Notes under the pieces: model-generated
Told to the model about the DNA's origin: nothing
What the model saw: only the letters and a program-made list of their open reading frames with translations
Database searches by the model: none
Origin: Rhodospirillales bacterium
GTDB taxonomy: Bacteria; Pseudomonadota; Alphaproteobacteria; Kiloniellales; JACOMY01
Assembly: GCA_014324045.1 (NCBI GenBank)
Contig: JACOMY010000024.1
Coordinates: 1-64,000, forward strand
DNA length: 64,000 bases
Reading direction: 5' to 3'
Position numbers and translations under genes: made by a program
Shown here: positions 43,092 through 52,466 of the stretch, piece after piece
Layout of the letters: each line of letters begins with the position of its first letter
Numbering within the stretch: position 1 is the stretch's first letter

Positions 43092-44363
43092 TTAACCCGC
43101 CTGAACGCCTAGCAAGGTCAGCGCTGCGGCGGCCATGACCTTCGCGGAGGCTACCATATCGTCGATGCCGACGAACTCGTCGGGCTGGTGGGCCAAGTCG
43201 AGGATGCCGGGGCCATAGGCGATGCAGTCGTGCAGGTGGCCGATCCGGGCCACATGCTTCTGATCGTAAGTACCGGGGGAGACGACGTATTCTGCCGGCT
43301 TGCCCAGGACCCGCTCGATCTCGCTGGCGACGGCCTGTACCACCGGCGCGTTGCGCTCTGTCATGGTCGGGCCTACGGTCCAAAGTTCCTTCAGCGCGTA
43401 GTCAAACTTCGGCCGTTCGCGCTTCAGGGCTTCCAGAATCTCCATGATCTCGTCCTTCACCTCCTCATAGCTCTCCTCGATCAGGTAGCGGCGGTCGAGG
43501 ACCATGCGGCAGCTGTCGGGGACTAGGGCGCTGGGCAGGCCCTCGAAGTCTTCGCCCAACCCGCCGTGGATTGAGTTGATGTTCAGGGTCGACTGCTTGG
43601 CGCCTTCCGGCACCACCGGCATGGCCGTGCGCTTGGCCGCCAGGGCCGGGTAGAGATCGCGTTCCAAGCGGTCGAGCAGCGCGCCCATGTGGCGGACCGC
43701 GCAGTCGCCCAGGAAGGGCATGGAGCCGTGTGCGATATGCCCGAAGGTCTCAACCTCCGCCCACCAGACGCCGCGATGGCCAAGGCAGATGCGGTCGGGG
43801 TTCAAAGGCTCGGGAATGATGACATGATCGACGCGCGGCTTTGAGAAGTAGCCCTGCTTGGCCAGATAGGCGACGCCGCCGTAGCCGCCAGTCTCCTCAT
43901 CGACGCTGCCGGAGATCTCCACTGCGCCCGGCCAGTCCAGCCCCATCTCGAGCAGCGTTTCCACGGCGACGATAGAAGCCGCCAGCCCGCCCTTCATATC
44001 GCAGGCTCCGCGCCCGTAGATCTTGCCGTCCTTGACCGTGCCGGCGAAGGGATCTTCGGTCCAGCCTTTGCCGGTGGCGACCACGTCGATATGGCCGTTA
44101 AAGTGCACGCAAGGCCCGGGCTGTTTTCCTTCGATCCGGGCGACCACGTTGGTGCGTGGATAGCGGTCGTTGTCGCCGGGACTGCCCTTGCCGCGAAGGT
44201 AGAGGACCTGGAACCCCCGCCTCCGCAAGCGCTCGCCGATGAACTCGGCGCAGGGGACATAGGCGTCGCCCGGCGGGTTTACGGTCGGGATCCGAATCAG
44301 GTCCTGAGTCAGCCGGACCAGATCGTCGCGCTTGTCCTCGATTCGGGCGTGCAGTTCCTGCAT
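43092..44363 (-). CDS. M20 family deacetylase/desuccinylase (ArgE/DapE type)
   Basis: 423 aa. Metal and catalytic motifs: VHFNGHIDVVATGKGW, GRGACDMKGG, SGSVDEETGGYGG, PEPLNPDRICLGHRG, and the dimerisation-domain GHIAHGSMPF. It resembles the ArgE/DapE-related family of about 420 aa often annotated as acetylornithine deacetylase or succinyl-diaminopimelate desuccinylase; the exact N-acyl amino acid is uncertain. It lies 119 nt downstream of guaA on the same strand. Confidence 0.85.
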   Translation of the reverse strand: MQELHARIEDKRDDLVRLTQDLIRIPTVNPPGDAYVPCAEFIGERLRRRGFQVLYLRGKGSPGDNDRYPRTNVVARIEGKQPGPCVHFNGHIDVVATGKGWTEDPFAGTVKDGKIYGRGACDMKGGLAASIVAVETLLEMGLDWPGAVEISGSVDEETGGYGGVAYLAKQGYFSKPRVDHVIIPEPLNPDRICLGHRGVWWAEVETFGHIAHGSMPFLGDCAVRHMGALLDRLERDLYPALAAKRTAMPVVPEGAKQSTLNINSIHGGLGEDFEGLPSALVPDSCRMVLDRRYLIEESYEEVKDEIMEILEALKRERPKFDYALKELWTVGPTMTERNAPVVQAVASEIERVLGKPAEYVVSPGTYDQKHVARIGHLHDCIAYGPGILDLAHQPDEFVGIDDMVASAKVMAAAALTLLGVQAG

Positions 44364-44482
44364 GAGACCGGGCCGATGCTCCTTCCGCTTGGATCTGTAG
44401 GGGAAAGCAGTTCCCTCTAGCTTAGCATCACCCGATTAGCTTTCGCATCGTCCCCTCCACAAATCAATTTCGAGAGTGAGGA

Positions 44483-46030
<1,548 letters not shown>

Positions 46031-46177
46031 GGACAGCAGAGACCATAAGGCGGCGCGACCTGTCCAGGGCTGCCGTTCGGCTGGGGCCCGCAGAGCAGAT
46101 CGGCACCCGCAGGCGCTTGACGGATACCAGTGCGAGGGTGATTTTGCTGCAGTTTGGCCCTCTGATTGGCGGGAGTC

Positions 46178-47125
46178 GTGACACCGGTGAACCGCATCGT
46201 CATATCCGAATCAATGGAGGCGGCGGCTCTGGAGAGATTCCCCCCCGGGATCGACTATCTCTACGACCCGACCTTGGTGGAGCGGCGCCAGGCCCTGTTG
46301 GCCAGCCTCGGCGTGGCGGAGGCCTTGATCGTGCGCAATCGCACGCAGGTGGACCGAGCGCTGCTGGAGGCGGCGCCGTCGCTCTCCGTCGTGGGTCGCC
46401 TCGGCGTGGGGCTGGACAACATCGATCTCCCGGCTTGCCGCGCGCGCGGCGTGACGGTTTATCCGGCAAGCGGCGCCAACAAGGTCTCGGTCGCCGAGTA
46501 TGTGATCGCGGCGGCGCTGCAGCTGATCCGCGGCGGTGCCTATGCCCTGGGACCGCAGATGTTGGCCGGTGCCTGGCCGCGCTGGGGCGCGGTCGGCGGC
46601 GAGATCGAGGGCCGGGTTCTGGGCCTGGTCGGCTTCGGCGATATCGCCCGCAGCGTCGCAGTGCGGGCGTTGGCGCTAGGCATGCGGATCTTGGCCCACG
46701 ATCCCTATCTGGACAGTGACGATCCAGCCTGGGCGGGCGCGCAACGCAGCAGTCTCAAGCCCCTCTTGGCCGGCGCCGATATCGTCAGCCTGCATGTACC
46801 GCTGACCCCGGAGACGCGCCACTTGATCGATGCGACCGCCTTGGCAGGCATGAAACCAGGTGCGATCGTCATCAACACGGCACGGGGCGGCGTGGTTGCG
46901 GAAGCCGACTTGGCGGCGGCGTTGCGCGCCGGGCGCTTGGGTGGCGCTGCGCTCGACGTCTTCGAAGAGGAGCCCTTGAGTGCTGCTGCGGCGGCGCCCT
47001 TCGCTGGACTTGCAAACGTCATTCTGACCCCGCACATCGCCGGGGTGACGGCGGAGTCCAATGCCAGAGTCAGCCGAGTCACTGTCGAGAACGTGTTGGA
47101 CGGCTTGGGATTGCTCGATGCCTGA
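46178..47125 (+). CDS. D-2-hydroxyacid dehydrogenase, SlcC-like ((S)-sulfolactate dehydrogenase candidate)
   Basis: 315 aa from the GTG at 46178 (GTG at 46187 is possible). The N-terminal [13 protein letters not shown]...[13 protein letters not shown] and [14 protein letters not shown] are followed by [13 protein letters not shown], the NAD motif [18 protein letters not shown], the catalytic Arg in NTARGG, Glu in DVFEEEPL and His in LTPHIAGVT. The ISE...YDPTLV..RNRTQV opening resembles sulfolactate dehydrogenase SlcC. It is translationally coupled (8-nt overlap) to an Ldh-family dehydrogenase, the same pairing as SlcC/ComC, which interconvert sulfolactate enantiomers through sulfopyruvate. 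No sulfolyase gene (suyAB) is in the window, so the substrate is tentative. Confidence 0.75.
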   Translation: MTPVNRIVISESMEAAALERFPPGIDYLYDPTLVERRQALLASLGVAEALIVRNRTQVDRALLEAAPSLSVVGRLGVGLDNIDLPACRARGVTVYPASGANKVSVAEYVIAAALQLIRGGAYALGPQMLAGAWPRWGAVGGEIEGRVLGLVGFGDIARSVAVRALALGMRILAHDPYLDSDDPAWAGAQRSSLKPLLAGADIVSLHVPLTPETRHLIDATALAGMKPGAIVINTARGGVVAEADLAAALRAGRLGGAALDVFEEEPLSAAAAAPFAGLANVILTPHIAGVTAESNARVSRVTVENVLDGLGLLDA

Positions 47126-48128
47126 CTTTGAAACGATAGAACCGCACGCGGCCGAAGCTTTGGTCGCAGCGGCGCTGCAAGCAGCAGGGGCTCGTCCGGC
47201 AATCGCCCAGTCCGTGGCGCAGGCACTGGTGGCGGCGGAGGTAGACGGTCAGGCCGGACACGGCCTCTCTCGCGTGGGAAGCTATGCCGAGCAGCTGCGG
47301 GCCGGCAAGGTGGACGGTGCTGCCGTGCCGAAAGTGACGCGGCTGGCGCCGGCCTTCCTCTCAGTCGATGCCCGCGGCGGCTTTGCCTATCCGGCCTTCG
47401 ACTTGGCGATCGATGCGATTGTCAAGACGGCTGCGGAGACCGGCTTGGCGGCGGCCGGCATTCATCGCTCCCACCACTGCGGACAGGCGGGGCGTCATGT
47501 CGAGCGCCTGGCCGAGGCCGGCTGTATGGCCTTGCTCTTCGCCAACACGCCCAAGGCCATGGCACCCTGGGGCGGCAGTGCGCCGCTGTTCGGGACCAAC
47601 CCCATCGCCTTTGCCGCGCCGCAGGCCGAAGGTTCGCCCTTGGTGGTCGATCTCTCCCTCTCCAAGGTGGCGCGCGGCAAGGTGGTGGCTGCTGCCAAGC
47701 GGGGCGATTCGATCCCAGAGGGCTGGGCCTTGGATGCAGAAGGGCAGCCCACCGAGGATCCGGCGGCTGCGCTATCCGGCACCATGATTCCTATGGGCGA
47801 TGCCAAGGGCGCGGCCTTGGTCTGGATGGTCGAGATCCTAGCCGTCGGTCTGACCGGCGCCTGCTTCTCCTTCGAGGCCTCCTCGTTTCTTTCGGCCGAC
47901 GGCGGCCCGCCGGGGGTGGGGCAGCTGCTGATTGCCTTCGACGTGGAGCGGATCGCCGGTGGCGGCTTCCGCGCGCATCTCCAGCGCCTGACCGAAACCG
48001 CATTGGCGCAGCCGGACGTACGCCTGCCGGGTACGCGCCGGCTCGCCCGCCGGGAGGCGGTTGCACGCGAGGGGCTTTGCGTCTCCGCCGCGCTGCTGCG
48101 GGAAGTGCGTGGCTTGGCGGCTTCCTAA
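47118..48128 (+). CDS. Malate/L-lactate dehydrogenase family (Ldh_2), ComC-like
   Basis: 336 aa from the ATG at 47118. The N-terminal AEVDGQAGHGLSRVGSYAEQ holds the usual DxxGxxxHG motif, followed by GIHRSHHCGQAGRHVERLAE and LFGTNPIAFAAP. Family members (ComC, YlbC, DpkA) reduce 2-oxoacids or cyclic imines with NAD(P)H. ComC makes (R)-sulfolactate from sulfopyruvate. Coupling with the preceding SlcC-like gene supports an epimerisation pair, though delta-1-piperideine-2-carboxylate reductase is an alternative for this family. Its stop lies within the first unit of a 28-bp tandem repeat. Confidence 0.78.
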   Translation: MPDFETIEPHAAEALVAAALQAAGARPAIAQSVAQALVAAEVDGQAGHGLSRVGSYAEQLRAGKVDGAAVPKVTRLAPAFLSVDARGGFAYPAFDLAIDAIVKTAAETGLAAAGIHRSHHCGQAGRHVERLAEAGCMALLFANTPKAMAPWGGSAPLFGTNPIAFAAPQAEGSPLVVDLSLSKVARGKVVAAAKRGDSIPEGWALDAEGQPTEDPAAALSGTMIPMGDAKGAALVWMVEILAVGLTGACFSFEASSFLSADGGPPGVGQLLIAFDVERIAGGGFRAHLQRLTETALAQPDVRLPGTRRLARREAVAREGLCVSAALLREVRGLAAS

Positions 48129-48170
48129 GCGTGTCCGGCTACTGGCGGCTTCCTAAGCGTGTCCGGCTAC
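48115..48170. repeat. 28-bp perfect tandem duplication at a convergent gene junction
   Basis: TGGCGGCTTCCTAAGCGTGTCCGGCTAC (48115-48142) is repeated exactly at 48143-48170. Unit 1 holds the stop of the ComC-like gene and unit 2 the stop of dctM on the other strand, so the duplication separates two converging genes that previously were 10 bp apart, stop to stop. It looks recent because the copies are identical. Confidence 0.9.
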
Positions 48171-49483
48171 ATCGACTCCACCAGCCAGAGCGAGAGCCAA
48201 GGCAGCGCGATCAGCAGCAGCAGGCGCAGGATGTCGGCCATCCAGAAGGGGGTCACGCCCTTGAAGATGGTGCCCAGCGAGACGTCCTGCAGCACAGAAC
48301 GCAGAACGAAGACGTTCAGTCCGACTGGCGGGGAGATCAGGCTGATTTCGGTCACCACGACCACAAGGACCGCGAACCAGATCAGCGCCATCTCGGGATC
48401 GGAGAGGATCTCGACGCCGAAATCCAACTCGTAGAGCAAGGGATAGAAGACCGGCACCGTCAAGAGGATCATCGAGAGGCTCTCGAGGACGCAGCCTAGT
48501 AGGATGTAGATCAGGACGATGCCCAGCAGCACCAGGTAGGGGTTCAACTCCAGATCGACGATCCAGCCGGCTAGGCCGTCCGGCAGGCCGGCGAAGTTGA
48601 TGAAGTTGGAGAAGATCTCGGCGCCGATGACGATGGCGAAGATCATCGCCGTGGTGCGGGCACTCTCCAAGCAGGCGCGGAAGAGCGCCTCGGGGCCGGC
48701 CTGCCCCATGGTGAGGGCGATGACGAAAGCGGCGGCGGCGCCGACGCCAGCAGCTTCGGTCGGTGTGAAGAATCCGCCGTAAATCCCCACCGTTATGAGC
48801 GAAAACAAGCCCAGAACCGCCAGAACGCCGATCCGTTCGCGTCGGGTGAAGGGCTCCGTGCCTTCGGCCTTGGGGGCCAGATCCGGTTTCAGTTTGACCA
48901 CCGCCGCGACGGTGCCGATATAGAGCAAGACACCGAGCAGCCCGGGGACGATCCCGGCAATGAAGAGCTTGCCGATGTCGGATTCGGTGATGAGGCCGTA
49001 GATGATCATCACCACGCTGGGCGGGATCAGAATGCCCAAGGTACCGCCGGCCGCGATCGAGCCGCTGGCCAGGCTGTCGGCATAGCCGTAATGGCGCATC
49101 GAGGGCATGGCGACCTTCGACATGGTTGCCGCTGTCGCCAGCGAGGAGCCGCAGACCGCACTGAAGCCGCCGCATGCCAGGACCGAGGCCATGGCCAGGC
49201 CGCCGCGGGCCCGTCCCAGCAAGCGGTTGGCGGCGGCATAGAGACCGTGGCTGACGCCGGAGATGGTCAAGAGATTGCCCATCAGGATGAAGAGCGGCAC
49301 CACCGACAGCGAGTAGGAGAGCCCGGTCTCGAAGGCGGCGCTGCCGACCATGGACCAACTGGCGTGCCAGCCGCGCATCAGGGCGAAGCCCACGGCCCCG
49401 ACCAAAGCCATAGCAAAGGCGATCGGAATGCGCGCGAAGATGAGCGCCAACAGGATGGCGAAGCCGATCAGGGCTTCGGTCAC
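48167..49483 (-). CDS. dctM: TRAP transporter large permease DctM
   Basis: 438 aa, 12 or more membrane segments (LIGFAILLALIFARIPIAFA at the N-terminus; GGTLGILIPPSVVMIIYG in the middle; a second GxxxPPxG repeat near ISPPVGLNVFVL). It is the ion-coupled channel of a TRAP importer. It starts 4 nt inside dctQ and ends the nine-gene minus-strand operon. Confidence 0.94.
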   Translation of the reverse strand: MTEALIGFAILLALIFARIPIAFAMALVGAVGFALMRGWHASWSMVGSAAFETGLSYSLSVVPLFILMGNLLTISGVSHGLYAAANRLLGRARGGLAMASVLACGGFSAVCGSSLATAATMSKVAMPSMRHYGYADSLASGSIAAGGTLGILIPPSVVMIIYGLITESDIGKLFIAGIVPGLLGVLLYIGTVAAVVKLKPDLAPKAEGTEPFTRRERIGVLAVLGLFSLITVGIYGGFFTPTEAAGVGAAAAFVIALTMGQAGPEALFRACLESARTTAMIFAIVIGAEIFSNFINFAGLPDGLAGWIVDLELNPYLVLLGIVLIYILLGCVLESLSMILLTVPVFYPLLYELDFGVEILSDPEMALIWFAVLVVVVTEISLISPPVGLNVFVLRSVLQDVSLGTIFKGVTPFWMADILRLLLLIALPWLSLWLVESM

Positions 49484-49977
49484 GAGCGGGCTTTCATGCG
49501 TGTCAGGGCCAGGATCGCGCTGAGTGCAGCCAAGAGGGCTGCAAACCAGGCGAGCGGTGCCAGCGAGAGCGAGAGGGCATTGGTGACCGCGCCGTCCCGG
49601 TCCAGTCTGATCGCTTGCTGCATCAGGCGCCAGGCGATGACGGCCAGCACGACCGCGGAGATGAGCCTGCTTAGGACGCGAAAGAGGCTCTGCAGGGGTC
49701 TGGGCAGGTTGCCGAAGAGCAGATCGACCTCAATGTGCTCACCGGCGCGGGTGGTTAGCGGCAGGGCTGAGAAGATGAGGCCGCAGAGCATCAATTGTGT
49801 CAGCTCGAAGGCTCCGATCAGGGGCGAATCGAACCAGTAGCGGCCGATGACGTCCACTACCGTGACAGCGGTCAGGCCAGCCAGCAGCAGCGCACAGCAG
49901 CCGCCGAGCACCCACTCCATCGGACGGTCAAGGGGGAAAGAAGCCCCATCCTCTCCTGCGTTGCCGTCGCGCGCCAT
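49480..49977 (-). CDS. dctQ: TRAP transporter small permease DctQ
   Basis: 165 aa with four membrane segments and the typical VTVVDVIGRYWFDSPLIGAFELTQ core. It forms the membrane complex with DctM. It lies 13 nt after dctP and overlaps dctM by 4 nt. Confidence 0.92.
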   Translation of the reverse strand: MARDGNAGEDGASFPLDRPMEWVLGGCCALLLAGLTAVTVVDVIGRYWFDSPLIGAFELTQLMLCGLIFSALPLTTRAGEHIEVDLLFGNLPRPLQSLFRVLSRLISAVVLAVIAWRLMQQAIRLDRDGAVTNALSLSLAPLAWFAALLAALSAILALTRMKARS

Positions 49978-49990
49978 GGTGGCCGGTCCC

Positions 49991-51028
49991 TTAGGGTGTG
50001 ACGCCGGACTGCTTGCGCAGTTCCCTCAAGGCGGCTGTGCCATCGTAGCCGTCCTGGCCGACGGCCTCGATCCACAGTGCCTCGTAGCCGGCGGCCTTCT
50101 CTATCACGGCGGCCAGGATCTCCGGTGCGGCCTCGTGAATCTCGATGCCGGCGTCGTTCAGCTTGCCGATGGCTTTCGCATCTGCCTTGTTCCAAGCCTC
50201 ACCCACCAACCCGGCGAAGGCTTCGCCGGAGATGGCCTCGATCGCCGCCCGGTCTTCGGGCGAGATCCCGTTCCACTTATCCTCGTTCATCACCAGAAAC
50301 CAGGTGGTGTTGTAGAGACCGCCCGGTACCTTCATGGAGTACTTGATGTCGCCGGTCAGCTTGAAGGCGGTCAGGGCCTCGTAGGTGAAAGTAACGCCGT
50401 CGATGACGCCGCGCGACAGCTTCTCGTAGACCTCGGGCGAGGAGGTGAAGACCGTGGTCGCCCCAAGCGATCCCATGAGGTCGGCGATGTAGCCGCCAGG
50501 CGTTCGGATCTTCAGGCCCTGCACGTCGGCCGGGGTCCCGATCTTGCGCAGGTTGTTATGCAGTATGCCGGGGCCGTGAACGAAGAGGCCCAGGAGCTTC
50601 GTGCCCTTGTGCTCTTTCTGGGCCTCCAGGGGACCGCTGTAAACCTTCCAGAAGGCCTTGGACCCGGCTACGGCATCGTCGCCGATGAAGGAGAACTGAC
50701 CGATGCGCGAGCGCTGGAATCGGTCGTCCTTGGTAAAGGAGTGCAGGCCGTAGGTGATGTCTGCGACGCCGTCTTTTGCCATGTCGTAGTGCGCCGGCGG
50801 AGCGCCCAGCGGTTTGGCCAGCACCCGGACCTCGACGCGGCCGTCGGTAGCCTCTTCGACTTGCTTGGCCCAAGGTTTGATGGCGTTCACTACGATGGGG
50901 TGGCGCGGCGGCAACCAAGACGAGAGCACCAGTTCGGTCTGGGCCGCGGCTGGCGTGGCCAAGGCGGTAAGTACGGTGGCACCGGCCAGACCTGCGGATA
51001 AAAAGACGTTCTTCAGTGGCTTAGACAT
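49991..51028 (-). CDS. dctP: TRAP transporter solute-binding protein DctP
   Basis: 345 aa from the ATG at 51028 (GAGAGGAAAC ribosome site); the 586-aa ORF in the track reads back into maiA. The signal peptide ends ALATPAAAQ. The mature protein starts ELVLSSWLPPRHPI and has the conserved GLKIRTPGGYIADLMGSLGA, whose Arg binds the ligand carboxylate. Operon position suggests an aromatic or aryl-alkanoic acid ligand, imported for the catabolic enzymes encoded upstream. Confidence 0.92.
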   Translation of the reverse strand: MSKPLKNVFLSAGLAGATVLTALATPAAAQTELVLSSWLPPRHPIVVNAIKPWAKQVEEATDGRVEVRVLAKPLGAPPAHYDMAKDGVADITYGLHSFTKDDRFQRSRIGQFSFIGDDAVAGSKAFWKVYSGPLEAQKEHKGTKLLGLFVHGPGILHNNLRKIGTPADVQGLKIRTPGGYIADLMGSLGATTVFTSSPEVYEKLSRGVIDGVTFTYEALTAFKLTGDIKYSMKVPGGLYNTTWFLVMNEDKWNGISPEDRAAIEAISGEAFAGLVGEAWNKADAKAIGKLNDAGIEIHEAAPEILAAVIEKAAGYEALWIEAVGQDGYDGTAALRELRKQSGVTP

Positions 51029-51705
51029 GTTTCCTCTCCCGATTGGATTGCTCGTTGAGCCGGTTTGAAACGATCTGGATGGGCCGCTGCGATGGCCGGA
51101 TGCACCACGCAGGCGGTCTCGATGGCGTGCAGACGGGGCCAGACGGCCGGATCCAATCCCCAGCGTCTGGCGTTGTAGAGTTGCGGAACTAGCAGGCAGT
51201 CGGCCAGTCCGGGGGTCTCGCCCAAGGCAAAGGGATCGCCGCCGGCCTCCGAGGCCAGATGTTCGACGGCTGTAAGTCCAAGCGACATGCGCTCTTGCAT
51301 CCAGGCTTTCCGAGCCACGCCGCCGCCCTCGGCCAGTTCCATGACGCGGGCTACGAAGCCTGGATTGCAGAGGGGGTGCACCTCCGCGGCGATGGAGAGC
51401 GCAATGGCCCGGGCCTGTGCGCGTTCGGCCGGGACAGCGGGTAAGAGCGGCGGCTCTGGGCGGGTTTCCTCCAAGTACTCCAGAATCGCGAGAGACTGCG
51501 TCAAACGCAGACCGTCGATCTCCAAGGACGGCAGCAGTCCCTGCGGGTTGACGGCGCGGTAGGCTTCGCCGTGCTGCGCGCCTGCTAGCAGGTCCACCGG
51601 GCGGCGGTCGTAGGCCAGGCCCTTGAGGCTGAGGCCAATCCGCACCCGGTAGCTGGCCGAGGAGCGCCAGTAGTCGTACAGCAGGGGGCGGCTGCCAGGG
51701 GTCAC
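51013..51705 (-). CDS. maiA: Maleylacetoacetate isomerase (zeta-class GST)
   Basis: 230 aa from the GTG at 51705, with AAAGGAG upstream; the GTG overlaps the VOC gene stop (GTGA). The zeta-class motif SSASYRVRIGLSLKG is the glutathione-binding site, and NPQGLLPSLEIDG and SLAILEYLEE follow. It isomerises maleylacetoacetate (or maleylpyruvate) to the fumaryl form with glutathione. It feeds the fumarylacetoacetase encoded at the head of the same operon, and overlaps dctP by 16 nt. Confidence 0.9.
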   Translation of the reverse strand: MTPGSRPLLYDYWRSSASYRVRIGLSLKGLAYDRRPVDLLAGAQHGEAYRAVNPQGLLPSLEIDGLRLTQSLAILEYLEETRPEPPLLPAVPAERAQARAIALSIAAEVHPLCNPGFVARVMELAEGGGVARKAWMQERMSLGLTAVEHLASEAGGDPFALGETPGLADCLLVPQLYNARRWGLDPAVWPRLHAIETACVVHPAIAAAHPDRFKPAQRAIQSGEETCLSH

Positions 51706-52241
51706 GGCGTGAACTCCTTTTCGTGCAGCCAGGCGGCATGCTGAGGCGCACGCTTGGTCTCCGCCCATTCCTCCAGCATGTCCCACTTGACCGCGTCGAG
51801 ACGGGCTAGCTTCTCCGGCTCTTTTTCATCGGGGCAGGAGAGTTCGAGGCGATGCCCGCTGGGATCGAAGAAGTAGATAGATTGGAAGAGTGAGTGGTCG
51901 ATCGGTCCCAGGACCTCGATGCCCTCGGCTTCCAGCGCGGCCTTGAAAGCCAGCAGGGTCTCCATGTCGGCCACCTTGAAGGCGATGTGCTGAACCCAAG
52001 GCGGCGTGTTCTCGTCGCGTCCCATCGCCGGCTTGGTCGGTAGCTCGAAGAAGGCCAGGACGTTGCCCATACCGGCGTCCAGAAAGACGTGCATGTAGGG
52101 ATCGGGTTCCTTGGTGGAGGGCACCCGGTCCTCGGCGATGGCCAGCACGAAGTCCATCTTCAGGTGCTTGACGTACCACTCCACGGTTTCCTTGGCGTCG
52201 CGGCAGCGGTAGGCGACATGGTGAATGCGATCGATCTGCAT
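51702..52241 (-). CDS. VOC family protein, candidate ring-cleavage dioxygenase
   Basis: 179 aa. The betaalphabetabetabeta modules supply likely metal ligands: His in IDRIHHVAYRC, His in WVQHIAFKV, and Glu in GHRLELSCPD, a His-His-Glu set. VOC members include glyoxalases, epimerases and extradiol dioxygenases. Between a flavin hydroxylase and maleylacetoacetate isomerase, the missing step is ring opening of a homogentisate- or gentisate-like diol, and no cupin dioxygenase is present. The dioxygenase role is therefore an inference from the gap in the pathway. It is coupled at both ends (TGATG and GTGA). Confidence 0.78.
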   Translation of the reverse strand: MQIDRIHHVAYRCRDAKETVEWYVKHLKMDFVLAIAEDRVPSTKEPDPYMHVFLDAGMGNVLAFFELPTKPAMGRDENTPPWVQHIAFKVADMETLLAFKAALEAEGIEVLGPIDHSLFQSIYFFDPSGHRLELSCPDEKEPEKLARLDAVKWDMLEEWAETKRAPQHAAWLHEKEFTP

Positions 52242-52450
52242 CAGCCTTGCTCCTTCTTGCTCGGTTGCGCGGCAGCCGCCATTGCTTGATCGAGCGTCGT
52301 GCGGTCTCCGATGTGGTTGGCCAGGATCAGAATCAGCCGGGCATTGATGGCCGCGCTCTCGGCCTGCGAACGGCCCTCGTGCAGGGCCAGGAGCGCGGCA
52401 TAGAATCCGTCTGGATCGGGAATGTTGGGCGTGGTGATCAGTTGGGTCAT
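52241..52450 (-). CDS. DUF2783 family small protein
   Basis: 69 aa from the ATG at 52450. The sequence PDPDGFYAALLALHEGRSQA then ESAAINARLILILANHIGD matches the DUF2783 family, which is found almost only beside FAD monooxygenases of aromatic pathways. It is probably a helical accessory subunit of the hydroxylase encoded just upstream (16-nt spacer). No enzymatic motif. Confidence 0.8.
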   Translation of the reverse strand: MTQLITTPNIPDPDGFYAALLALHEGRSQAESAAINARLILILANHIGDRTTLDQAMAAAAQPSKKEQG

Positions 52451-52466
52451 GCTGCGCTTCCTGCTG

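Noticed and set aside
49991-51751. 586-aa ORF as a large DctP fusion
   Set aside because: The N-terminal 240 codons are the wrong frame of maiA; signal peptide and ribosome site place the true start at 51028.
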